A stretch of DNA of 64,000 nt from Aphrocallistes beatrix (Eukaryota > Porifera > Hexactinellida > Sceptrulophora > Aphrocallistidae). Of the stretch, positions 44,448-56,173 are shown piece by piece; positions within the stretch are counted from its first letter, which is position 1, and each line of letters begins with the position of its first letter. The stretch spans positions 2,294,001 through 2,358,000 of the forward strand of contig OY725491.1 of NCBI GenBank assembly GCA_963281255.1, in the 5' to 3' direction. The position numbers were made by a program, and so were the translations under genes. The notes under the pieces are model-generated. The model searched no databases, was not told the DNA's origin, and was given only the letters and a program-made list of their open reading frames with translations.

Positions 44448-44860
44448 TATATTAAAAAGTACATTGCGCATGCGCAATTGCACATTGCGTACAATCAGTT
44501 GGACTAAGTCCATTATGCATGCGGAATCGTCATATTGTGGATGATCAATTGCCAAATTAGGGAGGAATACAATCCCAATGGTGAAGAATAGAGGTTTTTA
44601 GGTCCGATTGATAGGATCCTCTGCTCGGTCCGAAGCGTTTTAGTTGGAGATTGGATCAAAAAATGAGCCGAAATAAGGCTTTTTTGGGCTAAAAATTCAA
44701 TGCAGTGTGGTGGATTTAGCGGCATTAATCTCGGAATAGTTTCGTATATATAGAAATATTTAAAGTGATTTTTGCATATTATGTGCAAAGTGATGATAGA
44801 TCATACGCTATGTGACGATTCCGCATGCGCAATGGACTTTTTAATACCTCAGATTCGATG
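44448..44860. mobile_element. MITE-like element with TTAAAAAGT(A/C)CATTGCGCATGCG ends
   Basis: ATTCGCATATATTAAAAAGTACATTGCGCATGCG (from 44451) is matched in reverse by CGCATGCGCAATGGACTTTTTAATACC (about 44823-44849). The GCGGAATCGTCA block is also inverted (44520 and 44812). No coding capacity. Confidence 0.7.
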
Positions 44861-45454
44861 CCTCGCTGATGCCCATCCTGTTGTAGCCTGCAGCGCCGAC
44901 CCTGGCCATAGCCTTACCAATAATTTGTCGAAGGCCATTATCTTCTATTAGGCATAATACGATTTGTCCAAAATAGCTCTACCAATCCTGAGTCCTTTCC
45001 CAAAGACCCTAACAATCCTCACCCCGAGTACTATTAGTCACAGAGAGAGCATTTGTTTACTGTACTAATGACAACTAAAAAGCCTTCCATACACGCCACC
45101 CATTCCGTTCTTGGCGGGACATCCCGATTTTACAATATTCTATTGAACAAATCTTTATAGCGGTCACCTGTACATTCCATCCGCTTAAAAATTGTTCCGT
45201 TGTCGACTTTCCTATTACAATTGACCTCTGTATAATGATGGTCCATATATTTTAGGGGATAACATTGAAATATTAGTTCCGAGGGGAGTCCAAATATTAC
45301 GAAATAAATGGGCTGGGGGAACCATTCTGGGGGTGTCTATTTTTTGTGTAACAGTTCCTTGAATCTAATTCGTATTGTTGCTTATTCGCATGCGAATAGT
45401 AACTTATTCGCATGCGAAAAGTAGCTTGTTCGCATGCGAATAGAAATTTTCAAT
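44861..45454. repeat. Unclassified repeat and SphI-palindrome repeat
   Basis: 44880-45060 resembles 39480-39640 (ACGATTTGTCCAAAATAGC). 45120-45150 resembles the tail at 57290. 45380-45445 holds three ATTCGCATGCGAAT-type units like those at 39325-39432. Confidence 0.6.
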
Positions 45455-45600
45455 ATATGTTATAACAGTAGGACAGACGTATTTATAGATGTTATCTCCC
45501 TTATATTTAACCAATGGGACCCCAGGCGACCGAAGGGAGCCTCCGGCGTACACAAAGTGTCCGCCAGCCGCGCAGCGCAAGCAAGCGAAGCGCGCTTGTA
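45455..45600 (+). repeat. Helitron-like copy, 5'-truncated
   Basis: CAGTAGGACAGACGTATTTA through CCGCGCAGCGCAAGCAAGCG to GCGCTTGT. It is arranged tail-to-tail with the next copy. Confidence 0.85.
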
Positions 45601-45654
45601 TATATATATATATATAAATAAATAAATATACAATAATCGAGTTTTAATAGTAAG

Positions 45655-46159
45655 GATTATATATACAAGCGCGCTTCGCTTGCTTGCGCTGCGCGGCTGG
45701 CGGACACTTTGTGTCCGCCGGAGGCTCCCTTCGGTCGCCTGGGGTCACATTGGTTAATTATAAGGGAGATAACATCTCTAAATACGCACGTCCTACTGTT
45801 AGATCTATATCGCCCTCAAAAAATCACCAAATTTATCAATTTGTAAAATTTTTGATGAGTAATGATGACGTCATAACAAAGTGATGAGTCATCATTTTTT
45901 GATGATAGCTGCATCATATGTGAGGTATGTTAGTACACAGATTCTATTAAAATTTCAGCCTTCTATCTCCTATAATGGCTGAGTTATGCCCGAATAACTG
46001 TGTTGCTTAACTTTTAAAAATGTGACAATGACGTCATAATTCCATGATAAGTCGACATTTTGCTCTGAACTCAGAACTTACTGGAGCCATAGCCAAAAGA
46101 CTCCCACATACCAAAAATCAGCCTTCTACGCCCGGCAGTTTCTTCAATCAATTCGTTAC

Positions 46160-46215
<56 letters not shown>

Positions 46216-46722
46216 TCCCCGGACAAAAGTATTCGACCACCACAGAAACCGCCATACAAATAGTATTAAAGTGGGTCTATTCATAAAGGAATAGGTTCTC
46301 AAACTGTAAGGAATACTCTATTTTTTATTTCAAATTCGTAAACTACACATTCTAATTACTCATAATTGATTGCCTCAGCTTAATTACTAACTCCCAAGTT
46401 AATAAATATTAACATTTGCTACTTGATGCTACTTGTCCCAAGTCACAGCCATTATATATGATGGCGTTTAGTGACACAAAGTGGCATAGGTTGATAATTT
46501 TCAACATAAGAATAGGTAATTGAGTTGAAACTCTCAATTATGAGTAATTAGAATGTGTAGATTACGAATTTGAACTAAAAAATAGAGTATTTTCTACTGT
46601 TTAAGGACATGTTCCTTTTTTAAAAGATCTAATTTAATACTATTTGTATGGAAGTTTTCGTGGTGGTCGAATACTTTTGTCCGGGTAGTGTATATACAAT
46701 AATCGAGTTTTAATAGTAAGGA
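45655..46722 (-). repeat. Full Helitron-like copy interrupted by a MITE
   Basis: The reverse-orientation tail hairpin at 45664 leads through the body, which contains TGACGTCA at about 45868 and 46029, to CAGTTTCTTCAATCAATTCG and (TA)n. After the MITE at 46213-46690 the head motif resumes (TCGAGTTTTAATAGTAAGGA, about 46702-46721). Confidence 0.88.
46213..46690. mobile_element. Tc1-type MITE inserted in the HLE (TA)n tract
   Basis: Ends CAGTCCCCGGACAAAAGTAT and its inverted partner (ATACTTTTGTCCGGGTAGTG) share a long TIR continuing into TCGACCACCAC, with TA on each side. An inner inverted pair (TTCAAATTCGTAAACTACAC and GTGTAGATTACGAATTTGAA) makes the element largely palindromic. Confidence 0.88.
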
Positions 46723-47213
46723 TATATATATATGTAACGAATTGATTGAAGAAACTGCCAGGCACAGAAAGCTGATTTTTGGCATGTGGAAGTCTTTTGG
46801 CTATGGCTCCAGTATGTTCTGAGTTCAGAGCAAAATGTCGACTCATCATGGAATTATGACGTCATTGTCACATTTTTAAAAGTTAAGCAACACAGTTATT
46901 CGGGCATAACTCAGCCATTATAGGAGATAGAAGGCTGAAATTTTAATAGAATATGTATACTAACATACCTCACATACGATGCAAATATCATCAAAAAATG
47001 ATGACTCATCACTTTGTTATGACGTCATCATTACGCATCAAAATTTTAAAAATTGACAAATTTGATGATTTTTCGAGTGATATCGATTATAACAGTAGGA
47101 CAGACATATTTAGAGATGCTATCTCCCTTATAATTAACCAATGTGACCCCAGGCGACCGAAGGGAGTGTCCGCCAGCCGCGCAGCGCAAGCAAGCGAAGC
47201 TCACTTGTCCTTT
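46723..47213 (+). repeat. Helitron-like copy, head-to-head with the preceding one
   Basis: GTAACGAATTGATTGAAGAA body, TGACGTCA at about 46857 and 47020, and a tail CAAGCAAGCGAAGCTCACTTGT in which the hairpin stem is mutated. Confidence 0.85.
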
Positions 47214-47262
47214 TGAAAATCCCAGTAGCTGTCTACCACAGTATATCAATATATTCTTATAT

Positions 47263-47692
47263 CAGTAAACTCTCGATTATCCGAACATCGATATCCGAAC
47301 ACCTCGATCATCCGAAACAGTCGAGTCTTAGTCTCGCTTTACTCTTTTTAAACTTATTGGTTAAATTTTGTTTAAACTTGGTATTCCTTGTCTTGTCTGT
47401 AGATTGCAATCGCACTATTTCAATTTCAGTGTCACATAATATTTCTCGGGATATAATTATTATGGTACTTCCACTAAAACTAAATTGGGCTTATGATACA
47501 ATTTAAACATAATTGCCTAGGTATAGAAGCAAACCTTTATTATTTCGTCTACCTAAACACACTTAAACTTATTTGAAAACTTAACCAGCTTCAATTCAGT
47601 GTTAATCGATGTTGTACTATCCTTATTTCACTTATCCGAACACTTATCCGGTAATAATTTCTCAAGGTGTTCGGATAATCGAGGGTTTACTG
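47263..47692. mobile_element. Tigger-like MITE (TCCGAACA family)
   Basis: CAGTAAACTCTCGATTATCC at the left is inverted at the right (GGATAATCGAGGGTTTACTG), followed by TA. TCCGAACAC motifs repeat inside both ends. 430 bp. Confidence 0.85.
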
Positions 47693-48116
47693 TACTACTG
47701 AAATTAGTTAAGCATATATATAAGTATGTCTATATATTTTAGTTGCGTAATTTTGGAGTATTTGTTAAAGGATTCAGGAAGATTTAGGATCTGAAAAAAT
47801 AGTCAGATTTATCAAGGAAAAAGATATTTTTGTAATATAATATGATTGTACTTGAGTTTAATCCTAACTAAGAGTCCTAATTATTAGTTAAACTATTACT
47901 TCAAACAAGGCAAGTATAAAATAGTGAATTTTAAGAGTGAAATTAAATTTTTTGCATTGTCATTTTGTGCTAAAGTAAATTAATTACCTAATTCAGACTC
48001 TCGAAGCTTACTATATCTTGCTGAATCCTTTGAACAAATACTAAAAAATTACACAACTAAATGATGTTTACATACATGAATATTTGCATTACTAAATTCA
48101 GTAGTATCTTATATAT
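47693..48116. other. Intergenic, no feature seen
   Basis: AT-rich sequence. Confidence 0.35.
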
Positions 48117-48903
48117 TAAAACTCTAGGATTTTTGTTTGTTTGTTTGTTTGTTTATTTGTTTGTTTGTTTGTTTGTTTGTTTGTCCGAATTGATTGAAGA
48201 ATTGGCAAGTCGTAGAGCTACGAAAATTGGCATGTAGGTGTCAAATGATGAATCTAGGATTAAGTTCGAAGATCTAAGCGAAATGTTCGCACCTCGCTGA
48301 GATAGGTGACAAAATGTGCTGACAAATCAAATTCGATTATTTTATAATGCAAATACATTGGAATAAAATGGTAGTGACTTATACATACAATCAAAAGGAC
48401 TATTTGTGATTGAAATTCATTGGTTTATGTGAGAACCAATCAATTATCAGCCTTTTATAATGCCATTTACACGATTCTATTTCATATAAATGATTGAATA
48501 CTGCTATTTTGAGTCTATAATTTGATTGTTAACAACAATTAAAGTGTGTTATATGCTACGATCAATCAATTCGATCATAAAATAACTATTAACGACATGG
48601 ACTGGAATTGATTATTTAAGTATAATAATCTTTAGCAATGTGAACTTTGTGTATTCAAATTGAGCTTACATTCAGGATTAGTTGCCTTAATACGAAGTAA
48701 ATTATATTTATCACGAAACAAAATTTCTGCTACAGTTCTGATTTCATAAATGTAACCGTAGACAAATGACAATCCAGCGTACTTAGTATAAAACAGGAAA
48801 GCGACGTATTGTTTCTCTAATATCCGCAAGCGCCCATTGGGGAAATCTGCAGACACGTAGTGTCTGCAAGCCGCGCAGCGCAAGCAAGCGAAGCGCGCTT
48901 GAA
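48117..48903 (+). repeat. Complete divergent Helitron-like element
   Basis: The head TATTAAAACTCTAGGATTTT plus (TTTG)n is followed by CCGAATTGATTGAAGAATTG. The tail AAGCCGCGCAGCGCAAGCAA and hairpin CAAGCGAAGCGCGCTTG end at about 48901. About 785 bp with both ends, it defines the family's limits. It belongs to a subfamily distinct from the copies at 35315 and 45655. Confidence 0.85.
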
Positions 48904-48946
48904 TAATTATATAATAATTATAAAATAATTATATCTTATTCTTATA

Positions 48947-49234
48947 CAGTATAACGTCAGTTATCCGAACCCCTTGGTTGACCAAATAAAATATAATAAA
49001 TTTATAAATGATGCATCTTTGAGTTGAGAATTGAAATACACTGCCATCATTTTATATACTAATTGAAGATACTTACACAGATCAATATGTATTTTATCCA
49101 TATTCATAATTATGACTACTTATTACTACTAACCAACTTTTCTATTTAATTACAAAACAACTTCAGTTATCCGAACATTTCAGTTATCCGAACCCCCTCG
49201 GTCCCAACCCGTTCAGATAACTGACGTCCTACTG
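48947..49234. mobile_element. Tigger-like MITE between two Helitron-like copies
   Basis: CAGTATAACGTCAGTTATCC is inverted at GATAACTGACGTCCTACTG and flanked by TA. Internal CAGTTATCCGAACC repeats. Confidence 0.85.
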
Positions 49235-49235
49235 T

Positions 49236-49385
49236 ATATTAAAACGCTAGGATTTTTTTGTTTGTTTGTTTGTCCGAATTGATTGAAGAATTGGCAAGTC
49301 GTAGAGATATGAAAATTGGCATGTAAGTGTCAAATGATATGACTACGATTAAGTTCTAAGATCTAAGCGAAATTTTCACACCTCT
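49236..49385 (+). repeat. Helitron-like head fragment
   Basis: TATTAAAACGCTAGGATTTT, (TTTG)n and CCGAATTGATTGAAGAATTG closely follow the 48117 copy, then diverge. No tail. Confidence 0.85.
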
Positions 49386-49662
49386 GCAAAAAAATGGGAA
49401 ACTATTTTTCACACCTTTTCTGTATAAATTAATGACTACACTATCACAATGGAAATTATTGTACGACACTCCAATAGATCGTCATTATTAATAATACTTC
49501 AAAGCTACAACTTATGTTTAATATCTTAGCTGAATATTTTATTTGACGACGCATAAATGTGCAACATTCCAATTCAAACCTCCTAGTAACCCCATCAAGT
49601 GACCCCTTGTTTTGCTCCTTATATTCCATGAGTTCAAATAAACATAAATCAACACTCTACAT
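49386..49662. other. Intergenic, no feature seen
   Basis: AT-rich sequence up to the hAT MITE target site. Confidence 0.35.
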
Positions 49663-49922
49663 CAGGGGTGCTCAAACTTTTAAATCTACGGGCCACTTTA
49701 AACATTAGGCTCCGCCTTACGGGCCACAAATCATAGATCGCCTCTGGCTTTAGTTTAATCAATTTTCAAGCTATACATTTGTAGAGTATCTAAAATTATT
49801 TCTATATGGTGTTTAGAAAAAACAATTATTATCTGTGACGATTGAAGCACGTCAATCTACTGTATATATATGAATAATTAAAACAAGCGAATTATCCGTG
49901 GGCCATAGTTTGAGCACCCTTG
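49663..49922. mobile_element. hAT MITE with 8-bp duplication
   Basis: CAGGGGTGCTCAAACTTTTA and TAGTTTGAGCACCCTTG are inverted ends, with a GGGCCAC motif near each. The 8-bp CTCTACAT is repeated on both sides (49655-49662, 49923-49930). Confidence 0.93.
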
Positions 49923-49930
49923 CTCTACAT

Positions 49931-50689
49931 GATCATTAAAAAGGATTTCCTGAATGCGGAATTGCCCAAACATGCCAAAGTGGCATGGGCTTAATTATGG
50001 TCAAGGGGACACCCTAGAATTCAAAACCACCAAAAAGTTACATACTTTTATCGGTTGACCCCCCGTGTTGCTGGACTATTAGGTATTTTCCGAACAACAA
50101 CCTTAACGTTGTATGCAGTCAGGGAGTCAGAAAAGAAATTTGAGGAGGCGTGATGTAGAGTGTTGCTCGAAATTGTCTATGTGGGCTTAGTATTGGAAAA
50201 TTGCAATGTCATTGTGGGATGAGGAGAGGTGACATACACTAACTATCAGAAGGGAGGAAAGCCCCACACTAGCTTATGCCATATAACAAGTTTGGCTATG
50301 ATTGATACAGAATTGGTTGAGAAATTAAGCGCTAAGTCGTGCTCTTATCTCGCTGCTAACTTCACACTCGTGGCAAACTCACACCTATGTCCAAACATAT
50401 TTGTGTATATTATTTAATATATAAACTTCAAATTCCTAACTACCTAGGGACGTCCACTCAAAATTAGAGAGTCTACAACTTCCTTCATTTTATTTATATA
50501 TACTTTAGGTCCAAACAAACAGTAGGTACATTCTGCCTCTAATCCATACCCTGCTCCCCGATTGATTTTTCTCCCCTCACTTCATCAAACCTTTAATAAC
50601 TTCTCTCTTCAAAAATAGCAAGGTCATCTTTTAAACTAAGGACATATATGTGGACAGAATTTCACATCAGCTCCACCTCTCTACCTCTT
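49931..50689. other. Intergenic, possible NLR 5' flank
   Basis: No firm gene. 50680-50693 (CTACCTCTTCCAG|GTGC) is a plausible 3' splice site for the exon that follows. Confidence 0.35.
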
Positions 50690-51950
50690 CCAGGTGCTAC
50701 TTGTAGGATTCTCTCCTGCACAGAGGGACCTGTACTTGGAGAAGCAATTTGAGGATGTCTCCTTATTAAGGCGTTGCACTTGTCTCCTCATTATTAAGAT
50801 CCCTGTTAAAAGTGATGACGGTGCTCGCATCCACACACTGACACCACTCTACTATGAGCTAACACTGTATCTGATGCCGCGACACCTCAACCGAATGGGA
50901 TTCGATGAATTAACGCAAGTAAACGAAATATCTGAGCTGAATACGTAGTGGCGTTGTAGAATATCTGCACGAGATCTGTTCTATCGCGTACCATAGCGTG
51001 GCCATGAGGGAGACGATCTCTGATAAGAATGTGCCATTGCAAATTGGAAGTTTGAAAATGACAAGCCACCGCCTATCTAGTGTATGAGTGTGTGTGAGAG
51101 GAGAAAATGGGTCACTTCACGAAGGTGTGCTCATTCGCTCATCTGACCATTCAAGAATTCATTGGCACCATCTGGCGCGTAGAACAAAACGGCACAACCA
51201 GTGTATGTCCGTGAAGTTCATTGTGCAAAGTCGATGAATGTGTTTATCTCCCTACAAACACGAGATACCTCGCCCTGTTCCTATCTAAACTTAGCTGTGT
51301 TAGATTTCCCGAATACTTTCAGTGCTACACAATCCACAGAGCATTGTTCAACGGACTCAAATAGATCGAAGAGTTGTTCCAGAGTGACGTGATTAGAATC
51401 CACATTGATTGTGTGGTTGCTATATTCTACCACAACACACCTCTACTCTCTCCTACCTAGATTTAGGAAATGATTAGTATACTCGTGTCAACCTCTCAGG
51501 CAGTATGCTACAACTATAAGTACTATACTCAGACATAACTCATCAGAATATTGAAGTTATAGTATTTTCAGAATATTGGATTCAGCAGTTTAGTTGGAAT
51601 TCTCCATTGTTCGCAGTTCTGTACTAACTTACTACGGTTGGAACTACTATATTCTCTTATAAGATGTGATGACGTCACTCTTTGGTCCTCGACACTTCAT
51701 AGTCTCACCTCTTTACTATATTTGGAGTTCTTCTCTGTCTCCCCATCTGACTTAGCGTTGAGTCTGTGTAGAGGTCCTCTTCCATCCTCTACAATTAAAT
51801 ATTTGTGCGTATACAACTGTGGACTGAGTTCCGATTCCTGTCAACCTCTCAGAAATCTGATTCCTACCCTCACAAAGTTAAAGTACTTGGAAGTGACTGA
51901 TTTATTGAACCAGAAACTGAATCTATCAAACCCCTCAAGCTAACAGCTGA
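50690..51950 (+). pseudogene. NACHT-LRR (NLR-like) gene remnant
   Basis: From a TTCCAG acceptor at 50693 a frame gives LLVGFSPAQRDLYLEKQF, the NACHT region between the NTPase and winged helix. Further frames give ICSIAYHSVAM (about 50960-51000), SFAHLTIQEFIG (about 51127-51165; the SFxHLTxQEFLA block of NLRs) and leucine-rich segments (SLTSLLYLEF, YLCVYNCGLSSDSCQPL, LTKLKYLEV) up to 51943. Stops at 51060 and 51225 and frame changes separate the parts. The NTPase Walker A and B part is not in the window upstream. Innate-immunity function is family knowledge only. Confidence 0.65.
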
Positions 51951-53803
51951 TAATTATGCTGGATCATGACCTCTAATAGGTAATAATAAGTCTAATTTAT
52001 TTAATTAAGTTTAATGTAACACGTATGTAACTGGTGTGAGTTCGTAATCTCAGTTCACAACTAAAACTATTGACTAGCTTAATCATTCGTTTCAGTTCCA
52101 CAATCAACTGACACTAAACTGAGTTTCTGTTTCCCCTCCTGAGACACTCAGATAGGCCTCTCAACTCTCACGATCTCACGACAGACCCCCAAATCTCACG
52201 AATTGTCTCAAAATATCACGACGCTTCTATCAAATCTCAAGATTTGCCAACTCTTTTTAGGTTGAGACCCCTGATCGATACGATTGTACTTCACAATGAA
52301 TCATTTGTAAAATGTCTCACGACGGAATCGTGAGATTTATGAAATCTTACGTTTCGAGCCCTCGCAGGTTGAGAGCCCTGTACTCACCACTTGACACCTC
52401 TCCTTAACTGTACTCTATTTATTCTAATAAAGCGACACTGAGGTAGTTAAATGATTACAGAGGTGTTATAATGTGGAACTATAGAATATGAGTTAGTGCA
52501 AGAGCTAACGACACCAAATTATTGATTGGTGACAAATGTTTTTTGAAAATTACGAAATGGCTTTAAATACAGCTATGATTTAACATTTAGATTGACTAAT
52601 AGATTTGCAGCAGCTTTGATTTTATTATAGACTGAAACTGTTGAGTATGTAATTTCCAGTGTTGTTCTCAGAAGTACAGAGCTCCGGACAAAACCATGGT
52701 CCAGGCTGAAACCGAACCGGACCTGTCTTTAACGGTCCAGTCCATTAAATTGTCAAACCACTGCATCTCTGTTTTCCTCTCTGAAAGAAATTCTAAATTT
52801 TGAGGGGTCAAAAATTACAAAATTTCACTCCGATATATACGAGGGACAACTGTTTTAGTTTGTAAAATATTTTATTTCTAATTTCTTATTGAAAGTGTAC
52901 ACATCTGAATTGTTGAGTTCTAAAATCCAAGTTCGTTACCTTAACGCAAATAATCCAATGGCAAGATTTGTCCATTAGCAAGTTCCCTCTAACTCCAGAA
53001 CATGCGAAAGATGCAGGTTAGTTTTAATGGCGCGGGGGGGGCGAAAGGAAGGACGTTTGATCCTAGATATCTTCTTCCTAAGTAGGCACAATTTTCAACC
53101 TACACTACTGCCCACCCAAGTTCAGCGGTCCGCGCGGCTAATGACTCCAATTTTTATTGTTCGCATTTGGAGCAAGGGGCCCGCGTGGAAATGGAGCTGG
53201 GCCTATCCTGCCCCTATTATTTCTATAACATAGCGCCTATATTAAGAATTATTCGCATCAGAGATATAAGATTCTGGAGATTCTAGTCATAATCCCAAAC
53301 ATTTTTTAACTTCTCACTGATTCGCAATTTCAAGATATCTGGTACTAATTAGAAGTTAATAGAATGGTCATTTCTTGCTAATGAGCCATGAAGACCTAAT
53401 AAATAGTTTCGACTGAAATTTTCAGCTTATGACTCACATTCAGTAGATTTGCTAAGAAATGCAGAATTCAGCGCGAATGCGGGTGTTACTAATCCTAATG
53501 GCTGAACTAAATCGCTATATGCTCGGAAGGTTGCATTTGAAAATGTTTTTAAGGCACTTTACGACGGTCATCACTTAATCGAAAAGTATCAGTGACTATT
53601 TCAATTATTTCCCAGACCTAATTTTGACTTAATTAAATGAAAAAATAATGTATAAAAATAGAATGTATAAAATGAATGTTACTTTTTCCAAAATGAACAA
53701 AAATATTACCCCCCAATTGGGATAATTTATCTTGAAAAACCAGAACCATTATCGTATTTTATATAACAATTTTTTTTGACATTATTGACTAGATTCATTG
53801 TCA
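51951..53803. other. Intergenic, one degenerate MITE-like repeat
   Basis: 52152-52382 has weakly inverted ends (GCCTCTCAACTCTCACGA and GCAGGTTGAGAGCCCTG) with internal TCTCACGA repeats, probably a degraded hAT-type MITE. The rest is unassigned. Confidence 0.5.
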
Positions 53804-55078
53804 ATGGCAACTCAGCTACCGGAACAAGATGGTGATAGGAGAGAAACGAGATCTGACAGTTCTCTCAGAGAACAGATCCAGTTAGCTAAGCAAGAACTGA
53901 CTGATCATTTCCAGAATTATCATCGTATGCTGGATGAGAGGGAACAAGCACTGATGTCAGAATTGGGTGCTATTCTGATGTCAGCTGATGATCTGCAAGA
54001 GAGGAGGAGAGAGTTGGAACAGACACGAGGAGAGCTGGAAGAGAAGATGAAGAGGAATGAATTTCAAGCCATGAAAAGCAAGCTATTAGAAGTTGTGAAC
54101 ACCGAGTTGTGTGAATTAGTGCGTCAAATGAGTGAAACGGTGGAGCTGGAGTGGAGAGATTCCGAGTTATTAGCAGCGATTCGAGAGAGTTGTGTTGTCT
54201 TGAAGAGAGTTCCGACTGCCATCAACTCTCCGATTCAGGATTTTGTCCCTTACTCAGACAGACTGGTCCCTCTGTGGAGTGTTGGGACAAGAGGATCAGG
54301 AGATGGACAGTTTGATAATCCTAGATGTGTAGCAGTTGATGCAGAAAGTAATATTTACGTAGCAGATTTAAATAATCACAGAATAGCAATTTTTACTAAA
54401 GATGGTCTATTTGTTAAGAATTTTACAGTTGAGGGAATGAAGTGGTTATACGGAATTGTGATCGTTTCTGACTTCTGTTATATTTCTACTAATACAACAA
54501 ATGGTTTCATTCTGAAGGTGAATAAGAAAACTGGTCAAAAGCTGTCTTGTCTAAAACCAGGTATAGAGATGATTGCTCTCACTCTAGACAAAGAAACTGG
54601 AATGTTATTTGCTTGTCCTCGCTATCACAATTCTATTTGGCACATTGAGCCTGACAAGCTTGAGAAAGTTTCAGCGTTAACACTCCATACTCCTCACTTT
54701 ACAGAAAATAGCACTAAAATCTACGATTTAAAAACACTGAAAGATGAACTCTACGTTCTCTTTTTCAAGTCTCCCTATCCTCTACAGTCATTCAATAGAG
54801 ATGGAAGTCTCCTCAGAACAATCATTTCTCAAGATTCTGTGAGTAAGATACTCTTTTTCTGCATTGATATACGAGGAAACTTTGTAATCAGTGATGATTC
54901 TGCCAACAAGATATTGGTATTCTCATCCACAGGAAATATCGTTGCTACAATGGGTAGGGATAAAACTGAGAAAGGAGAAGCTGGGGAGCTGTATAGTCCC
55001 CGTGGTGTTGCATTAACCGAAGATAATCGTATTGTTGTATGTGATGGAAAGTTGAAAAACAAGCTACAACTCCTCTGA
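53804..55078 (+). CDS. Coiled-coil/NHL-repeat protein (TRIM-NHL-like without RING or B-box)
   Basis: Single exon, 424 residues from ATG 53804. Residues about 20-145 are highly charged and heptad-like (LQERRRELEQTRGELEEKMK), a predicted coiled coil. From about 165, six-bladed-propeller NHL repeats follow: GDGQFDNPRCVAVDAESNIY with VADLNNHRIAIF, then degenerate blades, and a last GELYSPRGVALTEDNRIVV. This is the coiled-coil plus NHL half of TRIM2/3/71-type proteins, with no RING or B-box Cys/His clusters, so ubiquitin-ligase activity is not expected. NHL propellers bind RNA or protein. Related broken pieces occur at 12230-12640 and 57060-57243, indicating a locally expanded family. Confidence 0.88.
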   Translation: MATQLPEQDGDRRETRSDSSLREQIQLAKQELTDHFQNYHRMLDEREQALMSELGAILMSADDLQERRRELEQTRGELEEKMKRNEFQAMKSKLLEVVNTELCELVRQMSETVELEWRDSELLAAIRESCVVLKRVPTAINSPIQDFVPYSDRLVPLWSVGTRGSGDGQFDNPRCVAVDAESNIYVADLNNHRIAIFTKDGLFVKNFTVEGMKWLYGIVIVSDFCYISTNTTNGFILKVNKKTGQKLSCLKPGIEMIALTLDKETGMLFACPRYHNSIWHIEPDKLEKVSALTLHTPHFTENSTKIYDLKTLKDELYVLFFKSPYPLQSFNRDGSLLRTIISQDSVSKILFFCIDIRGNFVISDDSANKILVFSSTGNIVATMGRDKTEKGEAGELYSPRGVALTEDNRIVVCDGKLKNKLQLL

Positions 55079-55376
55079 AATTTTCTTCTTTATTTGTTTG
55101 ACTACGTATGTAATAGTATTTTTTTATATTTCGATTATATCATGGTTTCTATTATGATTTGAGTTATTCCTGTATTTTTTGAATAGTAGTAAATGTATTT
55201 TGAGTTTATTTTGACTAAATAGACAGACACGATGCACCAAGTCTGGAGTGTCGTGAGTGGAGATACACCTGGAATTCCAGTTCTTTTCGAATTTGTACAT
55301 GTGTAGCCGAAGCACTAGAAGATAACAAAATTTACATATGTAACGAATGCAATATATATGGACTATTAAATACACA
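55079..55376. other. 3' flank of the NHL gene
   Basis: AT-rich, no feature recognised. Confidence 0.35.
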
Positions 55377-55840
55377 AGGGCGCTTCGTTTGCTTGCGCTG
55401 CGCGGCTGGTGGACAAAGTGTCCGCCAGAGGCGTACTTCAGACGCCTAGACTCACAATGATTGATTATAAGGTAGAAAACATCTCTAAATAAGTCTGTCT
55501 TACTGTTTTAATTGATATCACTCGAAAAATCACAAATTTTTTTAATTTTTTGATGAGTAATGATGACATCACTGTGTTATGACGTCATCATTACACAACA
55601 ATAATTTAAAAATTGACAAATTTGGTGAGTGATTTTTCGAGCGATGTCGATTTTAACAGTAAGACAGACGTATTTAGAGATGTTATCTGCCATATAATTA
55701 ATCAATGTGAGCCTAAGCGCCCGCAGGTCGCCTCAGGCGGACACAAAGTGTCCGCCAGCCCCGCAGCGCAAGCAAGCGAAGCGCGCTTGTCTATAAATAT
55801 ATAAACATTAATCGAGTTTTAATAGTAAGGATTAGTAATA
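55377..55840. repeat. Two Helitron-like pieces, tail-out on both sides
   Basis: 55377-55575 is reverse orientation (GCTTGCGCTGCGCGGCTGG and so on). 55560-55830 is forward, with TGACGTCATC at about 55580, the tail hairpin CAAGCGAAGCGCGCTTG, then a reverse-complement head motif TCGAGTTTTAATAGTAAGG. Confidence 0.85.
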
Positions 55841-56008
55841 AAGTTGCTGAGTTAATTTATGCTAGGATCGATAGATAGTATGCGTAATTCCAAAGTAAAA
55901 TAAATTGATAATCATCGCTTGTCAGTATGTTGGAAGAGAGATTAATTAATGTAATCGTGTTGATTAAACTTCCTCATTACGTATATTATTGAACTCTATA
56001 CTCTATAT

Positions 56009-56173
56009 CAGGGCTGTCCAACTATATTTACTTCGGGCCGCAACTGCTTCATACCATTTAGTGGCGGGCCGCAATACAGGGGCGTGCACTCGGGATGGGT
56101 ATGGATAGAGGCATTTTGGACGCAACGTGGGCCGCACAAAGCAAGGCCGCGGGCCGCCTGTTGGACAGCGCTG
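56009..56173. mobile_element. Short hAT MITE with 8-bp duplication
   Basis: CAGGGCTGTCCAAC and GTTGGACAGCGCTG ends, GGGCCGC-rich interior, 165 bp. CTCTATAT flanks both sides (56001-56008, 56174-56181). Confidence 0.95.
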
